From assembly GCA_946406115.1 (NCBI GenBank), contig OX291562.1:7966001-8030000 (forward strand): DNA of 64,000 nt. The letters run 5' to 3'. Below the pieces are notes generated by a model. The model made no database searches. It saw only the letters and a program-made list of their open reading frames with translations, and was not told the DNA's origin. Source of the DNA: Apoda limacodes. Its lineage: Eukaryota > Arthropoda > Insecta > Lepidoptera > Limacodidae. The translations under genes were made by a program, and so were the position numbers. Positions within the stretch are counted from its first letter, which is position 1. The number at the start of each line of letters is the position of its first letter. Of this stretch, positions 44,299 to 55,145 are shown in pieces.

Positions 44299-45730
44299 TT
44301 AGTTTTTTGGGGGTATTAACTCCCTAGGGAGAGGTCGGCCTTCCGGTGAGCGGGCATGTAATGGCGCAATGCCCCTTAGGTGTGGATGCGCACTGTTGTC
44401 CGCCATGTCAAACAGCCGGGCGGCCAGTCTGGCGATAAACTCACCTATCGGCTCTGCCTTTGTGTCCCTAGCAATTGTGTCGTTGCGGACGTAACGCGGA
44501 GCGCCCGTTATTATCCTCAGCGATTCGTTTTGCACAACTTGGATCTTTCTCTTTTTAGTGGCGGATAGCAATGCGTACCAAGCCGGCGCGGCGTACGTCA
44601 AACGGGACCTAACATAGAGCTTGTATAGCCGGACTTTGGTTTTAAGCGGCAGGTCAGATGAAAATAGTGGCCTTAAGGCCGCCCTGGCGCCGACCGCTCT
44701 GGCTGTCGCATGCTCGACCATTTTGGTCATGCGCAACCTGCGGTCGATAAAGCAGCCAAGGTATTTCACATTGCTCTGCCACTCAATTACCTGTCCGCGG
44801 AATACCAGCTCCTTAGGTAATAGTCTCTGTTGGCCGGTTAAGATGGCTGCCGTTTTTGAGGCGTTTACTGCTATCCTCCACTTGTCAAGCCAGCACGGGA
44901 GGATATCCAATTATCGCTGCATTTTAGCGGCAGCTAAATGGGACTTACGGGATGAGCTCATGTACGCGCTGTCGTCAGCATACAATGCTAGGGTGACGTC
45001 CTGTGTGCCTGGCGATAGACCGCTATCGCTAAGCGTAGGAATGTCATTGGTGAAAAGTGCATACAACAGAGGGGAAAGGCAACTACCTTGTGGGACCCCC
45101 GCTGTAATGGTCTTAATAGGGGAGTTTTTATTGTCAACCGAAACATAGAAACTCCGCCCCTCCAGAAAGGAGGCTATTATACGCCCGAACATGGGGGGTA
45201 AATTGGTCTCAGAGAGTTTGAACAATAAGCCGGCGTGCCAAACACGATCAAAAGCCTTCTCTATATCGAGAAAGACCCCGACCGTGTACCTGCCCTTGTT
45301 CATCTCAAAGGCCATATGATGTAAGACGCGAGTAAGCTGAAGAGTGGTGCTATGATTACTTCTAAAACCAAACTGTTCTGGCCTTAGATTGATAAAAGGT
45401 GATATCCTTTTCAATAAAAGACGTTCGAACAGTTTGGCTATGTTAGAAAGTAAAGTGATCGGGCGATAATGCTCTGGTTTCTGGCGGCTCTTGCCAGGCT
45501 TCGGTATGACAATAATTTTGCCTGTCCTCCAGGCCGTGGAAAAGAAACCTGTGCGCAGGATTCCGTTAAAAATACGGGTTAAGGCCACAAGACCTTTCCT
45601 AGGCAACATTAATAGGGCCGTGTTCGGAATTCCGTCAGGGCCGGGGGATTTCTTTTTATTTAAAAAAGATATAAATTTTTTGACCTCCTTAGGGGAGATA
45701 AAATCATCACCTCTAAGTTTATTTATTTTT
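44299..45730 (-). pseudogene. jockey-type reverse transcriptase and C-terminal domain, one in-frame stop
   Basis: The frame runs from LRGDDFISPKEVKKFISFLN and KKKSPGPDGIPN through YRPITLLSNIAKLFERLL, EQFGFRSNHSTTLQL, GVFLDIEKAFDRVWH (catalytic Asp), AGVPQGSCLSPLLYALF and YADDSAYMS (catalytic Asp pair, intact) to the C-terminal RLTYAAPAWYALLSATKKRK. One TAA at 44913-44911, after the palm, is the only break before the stop at 44299, and the two halves are in the same frame. The enzyme would copy the element RNA at a nicked target; this copy makes only a truncated protein. Confidence 0.9.
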
Positions 45731-45734
45731 TATT

Positions 45735-47330
45735 TATATATTTATTAAATTATTTACATTATTATACCTTACAGTTACATATGAACCAATTTGTACAACA
45801 ATGACAAGTGCAAACACACAATACCTTAAACTAAACCTACAGAGACTGTTCTATATACTTCAGTGCACATTTAACAAACATCCATTCTGATGAGTTGAAT
45901 AAATCTAATTCCGTGTTTTGGCCGAGAATATTGTTTATAGCTCGCAGAGCTCGAGAAATCGGAGCTTCGCGCAGTACATTAGACTGTGCGCGCGGGTCCG
46001 TGAAAAGCCGGTGGCTTCGCGCTCTACCGTATTTTTCAGGTACATAAAAGTTTACCTGCTCCAATAAACTTGGTAGAAATTTTTTTCCTCTTATCAACCT
46101 ATAAATGTACACTACTAATGCCATAAGACGTCTTAATTGTAACGTATTATATCCTACCATACCATTAACGAATAAGGAAGGATATAAATACGGATAATAA
46201 CCGTATTGTTTCTTAAATAAACACCGCAGAAACATTTTCTGAACTCTTTCCACCATGAGAATATAAGTACTCTCATGGGGATTCCAGACGATTGCGTTAA
46301 ATTCTAACTGATTCCTAACATATGTGTTGTACAAAACAGTTAATGTATGAGGATCATTAAAGTCTCTTGCTTGTCTCATCACCCAACCTAAGTTTTTTCT
46401 TGCCCTGCTACACAAGTCTAAGATGTGGTCATTAAACTTCAACTTATCGTTAAATAACAAGCCAAGGTCCTTTACAGTGCCGTGCAAGCGAGTAATTTGT
46501 GTTCCTGCTAAGGTGTATTCATGCTCAATTTTATTTGTCCGACGTGTGAAAGACATAACCGCACATTTATCCACATTCAATTCGAGCATATTCTCCTCAC
46601 TCCAATCGTTTATCTGATTGATATTCTCCTGAAAATGTAAACAATCACTATCTGTCTCTATTTTCATGACCAACTTTACGTCGTCCGCAAACATAAGAAC
46701 AAGGCTATCAGAGACTACAGTAGGAAGATCATTTATGAAAATCAAAAACAGCAATGGACCCAAATTACTGCCCTGACTTATACCCGATCTTGTGCAATAT
46801 TCCTCCGATCTACTTTTACCAAACTGAACAAACTGCATCCTATCCGAAAAATAGCTACAAAAAAGTTCCAGTAGACTAGGCGTGAAACCAGATTGAGCCA
46901 TCTTCTTTAATAATGTGTCATTATTTACCCGGTCAAAGGCTTTCCGAAAGTCTAAATATGCTACATCCACTTGTTTACGTGCATCTATACTACTGCTTAC
47001 ATACGTAACAAATGTCAGTAGGTTACTTGCAGTAGATCTTCCGGGAAGGAACCCATGTTGCGCATCTGAAAACCATGGTGACATTTGGGTTCTAATCTCG
47101 ACATATACTATACTTTCAAAAACTTTTCCAAAAGGACTTTGTACTGCTACTGGTCTGTAATTATTATATATATGTTTATCACCAGATTTGAAAATCGGGA
47201 TCACTCGCGAGACTTTCCACTGTTGCGGGTATTCTCTTGTTTCCAAAATTAAATTATACAGATATAACAATGGAGCTAACAACGCCTCACTGCAATCTTT
47301 AACCACGAAAGGAGGTATTTCATCCGGTCA
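45735..47330 (-). mobile_element. 5'-truncated CR1-like LINE inserted in the jockey ORF2
   Basis: It interrupts jockey ORF2 between ...ILTSRIDPLDR (47330) and LRGDDFISPKEV (45730). The inserted part has an AT-rich tail (aaataaaaaataaataaac, minus strand) at its 3' end. Its 5' end lies inside the reverse transcriptase, the usual outcome of incomplete target-primed reverse transcription. It is in the same orientation as its host. Confidence 0.8.
45837..47327 (-). CDS. LINE reverse transcriptase, 5'-truncated but open (about 490 aa)
   Basis: The open frame starts at the insertion border with EIPPFVVKDCSEALLAPLLY and continues as KVSRVIPIFKSGDKHIYNNY and RPVAVQSPFGKVFESIVYVE, QHGFLPGRSTASNLLTFV, DVAYLDFRKAFDRVNNDTLL (catalytic Asp), SGISQGSNLGPLLFLIFIND and FADDVKLVM (catalytic Asp pair intact), then thumb and C-terminal regions (LEFNAIVWNPHESTYI, YGRARSHRLF). 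It is uninterrupted for nearly 500 codons, which suggests a recent insertion. The N-terminal endonuclease and the first reverse transcriptase motif are missing. Style is CR1/I-like; the exact clade is uncertain. Confidence 0.88.
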   Translation of the reverse strand, partial: PDEIPPFVVKDCSEALLAPLLYLYNLILETREYPQQWKVSRVIPIFKSGDKHIYNNYRPVAVQSPFGKVFESIVYVEIRTQMSPWFSDAQHGFLPGRSTASNLLTFVTYVSSSIDARKQVDVAYLDFRKAFDRVNNDTLLKKMAQSGFTPSLLELFCSYFSDRMQFVQFGKSRSEEYCTRSGISQGSNLGPLLFLIFINDLPTVVSDSLVLMFADDVKLVMKIETDSDCLHFQENINQINDWSEENMLELNVDKCAVMSFTRRTNKIEHEYTLAGTQITRLHGTVKDLGLLFNDKLKFNDHILDLCSRARKNLGWVMRQARDFNDPHTLTVLYNTYVRNQLEFNAIVWNPHESTYILMVERVQKMFLRCLFKKQYGYYPYLYPSLFVNGMVGYNTLQLRRLMALVVYIYRLIRGKKFLPSLLEQVNFYVPEKYGRARSHRLFTDPRAQSNVLREAPISRALRAINNILGQNTELDLFNSSEWMFVKCALKYIEQSL

Positions 47331-47853
47331 AGTGGATCGATACGACTAGTAAGGATCTGTTGTATACGCTCCTCAACCAATGTTGTGTGGGCGTGGTCGA
47401 CAATGGGATTGGGCCTAAATTGGTCCTCGAAATGGTCCGCCAGTAAACCCGCGCGTTCCTCAGCTGAGTACAGACGGTTACCTAGCGTGTCTACAAGGGG
47501 GTGTATGGGTGCAGGGGTGTTGGTCATACAGCGAGCTAAACGATATAGAGCGGTATCGTTGTCGCTGGCTTTTGAGATTGTGTTATCCCAAGACCATTTC
47601 CGATAAGTTGAAATTTGGTTCGATAGCTCAGTACCTAACTTATTTAACTCTTTTTTAATTGTTGGGCAACGAGTTCGGCACCACAGTTTGCGAAGCTCTC
47701 GTTTTTGGCTAAGTTTACTACGGAGATGTGCCGGTAGTAAACTTTTCCCCGAGGTTTACTTGGCAGACGTGGTGCACTGAGCAAGTGCGGAGGAGATAGC
47801 AAAAGTAAGTGACTGAGTGGCTGTTTCCACTTCCTGTGGGGTAGACAGGCCAC
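47330..47853 (-). pseudogene. jockey ORF2 linker between endonuclease and reverse transcriptase
   Basis: Frames PRGKVYYRHISVVNLAK, then TNTPAPIHPLVDTLGNRL and YSAEERAGLLADHFEDQF and VDHAHTTLVEERIQQILT match the region before the reverse transcriptase of jockey ORF2. Frame changes occur near 47760 and 47650. Confidence 0.75.
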
Positions 47854-48605
47854 CGGGAGGGAGTTTAAATGAGTTCAGTAATTCTTGATATTTTGTCCAG
47901 TCCGTGAAGTTTTTCATTGGTGGTAGAGGTTTATCCCTAATAAAAACTCCGAGGACCAGTAAAATGGGAAGGTGTTGCAAATCGATATCATGGAGGGTTT
48001 CTAAAGAGATGGGCCAATTGATATTACGGGCTAGTGCTATGTCTAGTACGTCTGGTTGAAATAAGTCCTGAGACGGATAATGAGTGGGGGAGCCGGGACC
48101 AATTACAACGTAATTGTGCGCCGCGGCATCGATTTTCAAATCTCTACCTTCATTGGATGAAATTCTTGAACCCCATTGTCGGTGTTTGGCGTTGAGATAG
48201 CCGAGTATAAGTGTGGGCGTGTCGTCGGACATAATATTTTTTATATCGCCGGAAATGAAAGGCACCTTAGGTGGTTTGTAGGCGGCATAAACCTTAAGTT
48301 CGGTGTTACCGACTTTTAGTTTAATGCCTATCGCTCGAGTTGAGACAAAGCTTGCCAGGGGTAAACTTTCGTGGACGAGGTCTCTACGAATCAGCACTGC
48401 TGTGCCCCTGTAAGCGATGTTATTCGTGGCGTTTATTTCGTCCCGCCTGTAGACGAAATAATTAGGTAGACATAATGGTTGCTCAGGTCGTAACTTGGTT
48501 TCGCCCAACAGCACAATATGAATATCATGCTGCTGGACTAGCAACCTGAGGTCATCGGTCTTACCTCTTACCCCCCCTGGATTCCAGTATACAATCCTTA
48601 GATTG
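47756..48605 (-). pseudogene. jockey ORF2 endonuclease domain
   Basis: After RIVYWNPGGV (48605) and a frame change, the frame reads LLVQQHDIHIVLLGETKLRP (Glu of the metal site), YRGTAVLIRRDLVHESL, VYAAYKPPKVPFISGDI, PTLILGYLNAKHRQWGSR (family GDFNAKH, here GYLNAKH: catalytic Asp replaced by Tyr) and DVLDIALARN (family usually DxLD) and lacks a clear final SDH (HDIDLQHLPILL). At least one catalytic residue is lost. It would nick target DNA in an active element. Confidence 0.85.
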
Positions 48606-49500
48606 AAGAGAATTCCTGGACCAGGAGGTGGGTAAGCTGCTGTAGGCCGCGTAGTATAGCGGGCAACGGATTTTGACCGACTGCGATGGCCTCGATAGCT
48701 GCATTAAGTGCGGCGATGGACGCTCTGGCAATGTTGAGAGACAATGGCGAGACACAGTGAACTGGCGCAACATAAGGTGCGCGACCCCTGGGGGGTAGTG
48801 CGGGGGTGGTAGCAGCTGAAGGGAAGCTTACCTTTCGCTGAAAAGCTGTGGACGGGGCATGCGAACGTGCGGGGATGAGGGGTTGAGGGGGTGGGGGGGG
48901 GTTTAAATTGGATAGGCGGGGCTTGCGTTTGAGCTGGAGGGGCGGCAACAACGGCGGGGGGGGGCAACAATCGGCGGTGGCGCCATCTGTGCTTCGACTG
49001 AGGGAACTAAGGCGTACCTTCATGCTGTTGTGTTGACAATTTTCCTCTGTCTTTGCGACCTCTCTTCGTCCGTTTTTTGCGTGGGGGTTGTGTTCTGTCC
49101 GTCGGGGGGTTGGCGGGGGGCATAAGGGTTGGACCCTGTGTACGGTCGTACTCTTGTATCCCCAGTACTGGCAGGGGTAGTGGCGCTTCTGCCCGTGGGG
49201 GTGGTTGTTTCGGGGCGGCGGGGGCACTTTTCACCCCCATCTTACGCGCCTCCCTCTTATATATTGGGCACGACTTGTCGTTTGCCGCATGCTCTCTCAT
49301 ACAGTTAGCACACGTTGGGGTGGCTTCTCTGTCGCGCTTGCAGTCCGCCGTGGGGTGACCCTCTCCGCAGCGCACGCATCGGATCGGACGGTGACAGTTG
49401 GCCGATGAATGGCCAAAGGCTTGGCACCTGTGGCACTGCGCCGGCCCGGGCTTCGCTTTCCACGCAGTGATTGTTACGCCGGACGCCTTAGGAGCTCAGT
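48598..49500 (-). pseudogene. jockey ORF1, CCHC zinc knuckles and C-terminal part, frame-shifted
   Basis: A change of frame around 49490 leads from ITELLRR to SGVTITAWKAKPGPAQ and then CHRCQAFGHSSANCH, VRCGEGHPTADCK and CANCMREHAANDKSCP, the CCHC-type knuckles of jockey ORF1. A second frame change near 49030 leads to the proline-rich C-terminal part ending RGLQQLTHLLVQEFSSI. It binds element RNA in the family. Confidence 0.8.
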
Positions 49501-50718
49501 GATATTATAAATATTTTGGAGCTCTTTTGGGTCGTACCTTCTTAATAGTTGGCCGAAGTAAATGCAAACGGGGCGGCCTCTCGCCCCCGGGAATTGTCGT
49601 ATGTGCGACAGAGGAAAGCCAAGTGCTTCCATTTCTTCGGATATTTCCCCCAACGGTGCGTCTATGGGGAGTCCTTTGATGGCTATTTTCTGCGGCCGCT
49701 CGTTGTCAAGGCTGTAACAGTACCATGACACTGTACTGTCAGCCTTGGAGAGCTCATCAATATAGGCCGCCACCACCCTATATTCGTCCGCCGATTGTGG
49801 TATGAATCGCACGCCTTTGCCAAACGGTCGTGCGTGCGGCGCGTGCTTTAAGAGGGAGCGCAGCTTTTTCAAATGTACCGACCATTGTGGCAGATTCTCA
49901 ACAATGATCGGTGGGTACCTGGCTTTCTCCTTCTCCTTCTCCTTAGGCTTTTCAGGCTGGACAGGTGTAGGCTGGGCCGGGATGGCCGACACCTGCGCGT
50001 AGGACTGGCCGGTAGCTTGCGGTGAATTTGTGTCCATTTGTACGACAGCATCGGCAACATCGGTCGCTGCTACTTGCGGCGGGGTCATTGTTGCACCGGG
50101 TACGAACTTGTCTTGACTAAGGCTAAGGCTGTTGTTGGGCGCGGTTGTCATCTCTCTGGCTGCCGCGCGGGCTTGCTCAGCTGGGTTTTTAGATGGGCTC
50201 AGAGAGAAAGGACGTACCTCACGACCCGTTGTCCTACGTGGGTCGCTTGTTTTGAAGGCAATCGACGGCGGGTTGGCACGCGGTGGCGGATTGAGTGGCG
50301 TCGATGGTGACATCAATGAGGCGTCGCGGGGTACCGACGCCGGTGGAGCGTTTATGACTATGTCTGAGTTAGCCGCAGGGCCGGCTATTACCTTACGCGG
50401 CGAGACGCCGTCCGATGGAGGAGAGGCCTGGATGGGAGACAGCATGGCGGGGAGTTCCTCGTCTTGAAAGTACTCGTACTCGTCACCTGTCTCCGAAGAG
50501 GCGTAGCTCGTGGTGCCCGAACGGGCTGAGGCCATCGACGCAGCCGACGGAGGGCGCGACGGTGGGAAGGCTGCGGCGAAAGTGCCGTCCGCGGCAGTAA
50601 CCTGTCCCGTAAAAAGGTTACGGGCCACTATTGCCGGTGGCTGAGTTCGCGACCAAGCCTGTCGCTTCCTTACTCCCCGACCCCTATTGGGGGGATGGCG
50701 GAACGGAGGGGGTGGCAT
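49474..50718 (-). CDS. jockey ORF1 (gag-like protein), N-terminal 414 aa
   Basis: It starts MPPPPFRHPPNRGRGVRK with a long disordered proline/serine/alanine-rich region, a KEKEKEK stretch, then the structured part KLRSLLKHAPHARPFGKGVR and RPQKIAIKGLPIDAPLGEIS, the PRE domain found before the CCHC knuckles in jockey ORF1. The frame ends at a TAA (49476-49474), after which a shifted frame carries the zinc knuckles, so a frameshift rather than a natural end is likely. The sequence is GC-rich compared with its surroundings, as usual for jockey ORF1. Confidence 0.85.
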   Translation of the reverse strand: MPPPPFRHPPNRGRGVRKRQAWSRTQPPAIVARNLFTGQVTAADGTFAAAFPPSRPPSAASMASARSGTTSYASSETGDEYEYFQDEELPAMLSPIQASPPSDGVSPRKVIAGPAANSDIVINAPPASVPRDASLMSPSTPLNPPPRANPPSIAFKTSDPRRTTGREVRPFSLSPSKNPAEQARAAAREMTTAPNNSLSLSQDKFVPGATMTPPQVAATDVADAVVQMDTNSPQATGQSYAQVSAIPAQPTPVQPEKPKEKEKEKARYPPIIVENLPQWSVHLKKLRSLLKHAPHARPFGKGVRFIPQSADEYRVVAAYIDELSKADSTVSWYCYSLDNERPQKIAIKGLPIDAPLGEISEEMEALGFPLSHIRQFPGARGRPVCIYFGQLLRRYDPKELQNIYNITELLRRPA

Positions 50719-51030
50719 CTATAGGGATGAAGACGCCGACGCTAACATTCCTCAATAGGCACGCACGGAGGCGGCCGGACCCAGAGCAAGTAAGAAAAAA
50801 CACTTACTCGATCCAAATTGCCTACCGAGGGAGAGCGAGACAGCAGTCTGTAGCCTTCTTGCTCGCACACGCTGCGCGGAGACGCTTCGGCTCGAACGAG
50901 CACCCGCAACACAAAAAACGCACACAAACGCAAACCGTCTACAAACAAAAGGCAGAATGAACAGTTCTTAGGAGCAAATACAGAAAGAAACGGAAAGAAA
51001 CAAGAAACTCCAAAGCGAACGGTCAATCTG

Positions 51031-51425
51031 TGGCCATTTGTATGAAAAGTAAGAGCGTGAATTTTTTTTTAAAATAAGCAATACGTTAAAGATTACGCTC
51101 TTAACCCTTTGCTTAGTTCAACAAAATCCCGCGCGCTTTACCGTGGAGCTACTAGTCCGGGCGTGAATTTTGAAAATATTAGCAATATGCTTGCGAGACG
51201 CCCTTTACATTTTTGGCTCTTTAATCTTTTTTATCTATATAAAACCTTTTGCATAATATTCTAAAAATTAATATCTATTAGTAGGAAATAATTTTTATAT
51301 GGAGATAATTTAATTTAATAGTGTAAATTAACGAAACGTGTATCTCCATACAAACGAGTTGTAGACAAAGATAGCAAATATTGTAAGAGTAGTCTAGCTA
51401 TAGTTTACAACTGTAACGGTGATTT
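51031..51425. other. AT-rich spacer, no gene
   Basis: Between the jockey 5' end and the next fragment I see only AT-rich DNA. Confidence 0.35.
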
Positions 51426-51429
51426 TATG

Positions 51430-51990
51430 GCCTGCCGCTTTGTTCGAAATAGTTTAAAACTCGACCGATCCAGCAGTCGTCGTCAACGCTACTATCGAAC
51501 ATTGCATCTTTCCTTCTCAATGGAAAGATGCAATTGTTATAGGGATTCATAAGCCAAGCAAAGCTCGTACCGAGCCGTCCTACTATCGCCCTTTAAGTTT
51601 ACTAAAGGCCCTTGGTAAACTCTACGAACGCCTCCTCCTCGCTCGCCTACGGAACGCTATAGTCTCCAGAGGCATTTTAATAGACGAGCAGTTCGGCTTC
51701 CGTGCCAAACACTCATGCGTCCATCAAGTCCTCCGTATCACGGAATATATTCTCACTGGCTTCCAACCAGTATTAGGTAAGGCCCGCCACACGGGCGCTG
51801 TCTTCTTCGATGTGGCGAAAGCTTTCGACAAAGTCTGGCACAACGGTTTAATTTTTAAACTGTACAACTTTCAGTTGCCAGATCGTCTCGTGCTCATCAT
51901 ACGAGACTATTTGTCGAATTGTAGCTTTTGTTACAAATTTGAAGGCACTCTCTCTCTTCCCCCCGTCCGATAGAAGCAGGAGTCCCGCAA
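51430..51990 (+). pseudogene. jockey-type reverse transcriptase fragment
   Basis: The plus frame reads TIEHCIFPSQWKDAIVIGIH, KPSKARTEPSYYRPLSLLKA, LGKLYERLLLARL, EQFGFRAKHSCVHQVLRITE and GAVFFDVAKAFDKVWHNGLI (catalytic Asp), then stops after PPPSDRSR. Only the fingers and first palm motif remain; the YADD part is missing. It is a different jockey lineage from the element at 44-51 kb. Confidence 0.85.
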
Positions 51991-52139
51991 GTTACGATTT
52001 ATGCACTTTTGCCATTTTATAGGGAGTTCATTGATTCCTTTGCTGAAAAAAAATGCGGGAGCGAGAATCAACAAAATCTGTTTTGGACTGCTTCATATGA
52101 ATTATTTATTTTCTAATTAAGAAATTATCTAAATTCTGA

Positions 52140-52690
52140 AAAAAGGGGTAATCGGTTGGAGCAAGGTCCGGAGAGTATGGTGGGTGACGGAGACATTCGG
52201 GCGCCGCCGAACCCGGGGACGTCGGCGTCGTGTGAGGGGGGAGGCCCTATTCGGGGAGGTCGTTGAGACTAATCTCGCTATTCGGGCCGTTAAGTACGTG
52301 CCGGGGCCGCCTACCGATTGTTTTACGACCGTGCCGAGGTCGGTCGGGGGGATGATACGTTGCACAATTAATCGATTCGGGTGATTTTGTGTACGCTCGA
52401 AAAAGCGGACTGCCAGGTCTTTGAGATATTGGGGAATCGTGGGGAGCTCGAAGTTCCTGTGTAGGTCCGCATTGCGGACGTACCATGAGGCTCCGGTGGC
52501 CGCTCTGAGAACGGCAGAGCTTTTGTCGGGTTACACTTCGATTCTCCATTTCCGAAACCATTCGCATAGGGCGGTGATAGCGGGTTGGAGTCTCTTAGTG
52601 ATTCGACTCACTTGCCTATCAGTGGTATAAATAGCGGCATCGTCCGCATATAGGGCTAATTGGGTACCTATCGTTTTAAGGATTTGGTGC
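52140..52690 (-). pseudogene. jockey-type reverse transcriptase, C-terminal fragment
   Basis: The minus strand reads TQLALYADDAAIYTTDRQVS (catalytic Asp pair), ITALCEWFRKWRIEV, a stop, then in the same series GASWYVRNADLHRNFELPTI and RTQNHPNRLIVQ. It is on the opposite strand to the 51.4-kb fragment, so the two are not one copy. Frames are broken. Confidence 0.75.
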
Positions 52691-52727
52691 TGAGACAAAG
52701 AAGTTCGCTCACTGTTAGTAGTTATTA

Positions 52728-53085
52728 CGCTATGGCTAAGTGATCAGGACTTGTGACCTGAATGTAGGTTTATGAGGTACGATGTATATCAGCGCTCACC
52801 TACACTAGCTAACTGAATTAGGGTTTTACTATTTTGACTACATGAAAATATTTATATCTCACCTTTTTTTCCACTATCTAATTTGAACTTCAATTTGACT
52901 TCAAAATATTTGTAATTACTCATTTAACAGATATTACCTTAAGATTTATATAATGGACAACCCTAACAGAACTCAATGTCTCAGATTGCGTTTAGACAAA
53001 ATACACAAGAGCTCATTGTGTTGATATGTTTATCATTTGTAAGTTTTTTTGAGGTCTGTTTACGTTATCTATTCCTGCAAAATAC
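52728..53085 (+). repeat. Interspersed repeat, inverted partner of 42545-42915
   Basis: It contains taagtgatcaggacttgtga, ctattttgactacatg, atataatggacaaccctaac and gaactcaatgtctcagattg, the reverse of the series at 42.5-42.9 kb. The two copies are 10 kb apart and in opposite orientation. Confidence 0.7.
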
Positions 53086-53650
53086 TTTTAACAATTTTAT
53101 TCTAGGATTTAATACTTTATTTTGATACACCTTACATTTGCACCATTATTTCTTGGTTAGAATTTTTTTAGGTTTAAACCTTTCATAAAAGAAACTATAA
53201 CTTCATCTCACCTATATGGAATATATAAATTATTGAACTTGTATGTTTGAACGCGCCCTTCTGAGGAACTACAATATTTTTCTAAAGGTAGTATATTTAT
53301 TGAGGATTGTTTACCAATGCATACATTAACGCTATCACCTAAGGAGGTGAATATGTAAACCTTTGTCCATTCTGTATTCCGTTTGCTAAAGCTTGATTTA
53401 AAATAAAACATTGCATTACGAAAATGTAAAGGCATAAATGTCGTGTCGTCACACTATGAAAAGGTTTTTGGTATTTGTGTTGCCGAAAAAATAAATGACG
53501 TTGCAAGAAGTTCGCTAGAGGTATGGAATGTAAAGTTTCTATTACAAAGACAATGTTTGAACACAGGAAGGTCCAAATGTTTACACGGGAAGATGGTAAT
53601 GTAATGATTTTATAACAGTGGACAAAAGATTGAGGCGTGCCGTTCAAACA
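53086..53650. other. No gene recognised
   Basis: Unassigned DNA. A 135-codon minus frame (53339-53746) overlaps the LINE fragment on the other strand and has no motif. Confidence 0.3.
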
Positions 53651-53654
53651 TCCG

Positions 53655-54395
53655 TTCCGTCGTTCCGTTGTTGTGACGAGCCGCAGAGAACTTTCGTCAA
53701 AATTGACACTCTGTACAAGGACTGGGGACGGGAAAACTTGGTTCAATTTAACTTAGCGAAGAAATTTGTTCTTAGCCGCTAAAACACGCACTTGCTGAGA
53801 TCTTACAATTCCTGAACATACTTCTTGCCATCTTCAAGAACAATGTCAGACCACACCAAGGATTTGTTTTGACATCTCTAGCGATGTTGGCGCTCAAAAT
53901 ACTTGGAGTACTCAACAGAGCTAAGCACTACTTCACCTCTGGGTAAAGGCTGTGCTTAACAAGTCGCAAGTATGCTCTCACATTAAGCACTGTGGCCAGT
54001 TTTGGGCTAGTGCATCCGGCTACCTGCTCTTTTGAATCTGTTCAACGGCGAGCTAAGAGAATTGTCTATGATCCCAAACGCACAAGCAGTATCCCCAGTG
54101 TTTCTTCTACCACTTGCATAATCGGCTATGTTTTGAGGAATTGTTAGAAATGATGACCTCGACTACTTTCTAACATCGCACCAGTCGCGCTCACAACTCG
54201 GAACTGATTATTATCACGTACAGTATGGTTTAAAAGTATCTTCCTCTCGCGTACGCTTGGGTTGTAAAATGAGTTCCCTGCCAAGGTTTTCTTTAGAAAC
54301 TTAAGTATGGAGTTCTTCGAGAACGGAGTGATTAGATTTTTATAGGGTTGACAAAGCGCGAGTAATTCTGTTGGTGTTGCAAGCGTACAATTTTC
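53655..54395 (+). pseudogene. Decayed jockey-type LINE, reverse transcriptase to 3' tail
   Basis: In broken plus frames: SVVVTSRRELSSKL, KTWFNLT, FDISSDVGAQN, KAVLNKSQVCSHIKHCGQFW, HNRLCFEELLEMM and finally the 3' tail gttggtgttgcaagcgtac. The order matches the C-terminal third of the jockey element at 28.2-29.1 kb, on the opposite strand. Many stops show it is old. Confidence 0.7.
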
Positions 54396-54399
54396 TTTA

Positions 54400-54784
54400 T
54401 CGATCTCTTTAATCCATATTCCAAATTTAAATCACTTTGCGTCCCTAGGGATTCAAAATGCAACTTTAATTCTTGTTAACGAGGAACCAACCAGCTCTTT
54501 TTGAATGGATGTGATGTGATAAAAAATTTCAAATCCGACAAACGAAAAAAAATTAAACTCTTTCGCTTTATTATTTGGTAAAAATATTTATTTAAAAAAA
54601 AAAAACTTCTACTTTTCTTGTAGCCTGTTAGACGCCCAATTCAATTTTTAAAATCAATTTCGATAAACTTTTTGGTATTAAAAAAATTATCATTTAATTT
54701 ATTTTAATACATTCTTCTTATTGGTCTTATTGCATAAACTTTTATATTACATGAAAATAAAATGTATAAAACCATTTGTCTGTC
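54400..54784. other. AT-rich, no gene
   Basis: AT-rich DNA outside the palindrome arm. A few words (ttaaactcttt) also have an inverted match near 61560, so the arm may once have reached further. Confidence 0.3.
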
Positions 54785-55145
54785 TATTCGTTAAACTTCT
54801 AAAAACTGATAATTTCAAAGTTTTACCTTTAAAGTGTCCACTTCCCTTTAAGAAAAATCAATCAGAATGTTGATTTTAATTTGATATAAAATGTTGATAA
54901 TTTCTAACAAAATAAATCAATAAAACTGGCGTTCTATTTTGTTTCAACCCTTAAGAACTCATTTAATCCAAGAATAGTCAAATATGCATTCGCTCTGTAT
55001 TTTAGAAAACTAATCGTCTAAAACTTTAGAAAGAAAGCATAATTTTGTCGATATTCCAGCAAAGCGCGAGAATTTTTGTCCACATATATGTATGAAAATC
55101 GACCAGCATTACTTGAACTATAAGAAATATTTAGAAAAAAAAAAC

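Larger units (their letters stand above)
43930..51030 (-). mobile_element. Nearly full-length jockey-type LINE, interrupted by a second LINE
   Basis: From 5' to 3' on the minus strand: probable 5' UTR (51030-50719), ORF1 gag-like protein (50718-48598, two frame changes), ORF2 endonuclease (48605-47756), linker (47850-47330), inserted LINE (about 47330-45735), reverse transcriptase and C-terminal region (45730-44299) and 3' UTR to about 43930. The order and the PRE/CCHC ORF1 are typical of jockey elements. It is the best preserved LINE here but has at least four frame changes, one stop and the insertion. Confidence 0.8.

Noticed and set aside
49007..49375. Stand-alone zinc-knuckle protein gene
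   Set aside because: It is the CCHC part of the jockey ORF1, in a shifted frame between the PRE domain and the ORF1 C-terminus.
49053..50467. Plus-strand frames of 90-111 codons opposite ORF1
   Set aside because: Shadows of the GC-rich jockey ORF1 on the minus strand.
53339..53746. 135-codon minus frame
   Set aside because: No domain, and it overlaps plus-strand jockey remains; most likely chance.
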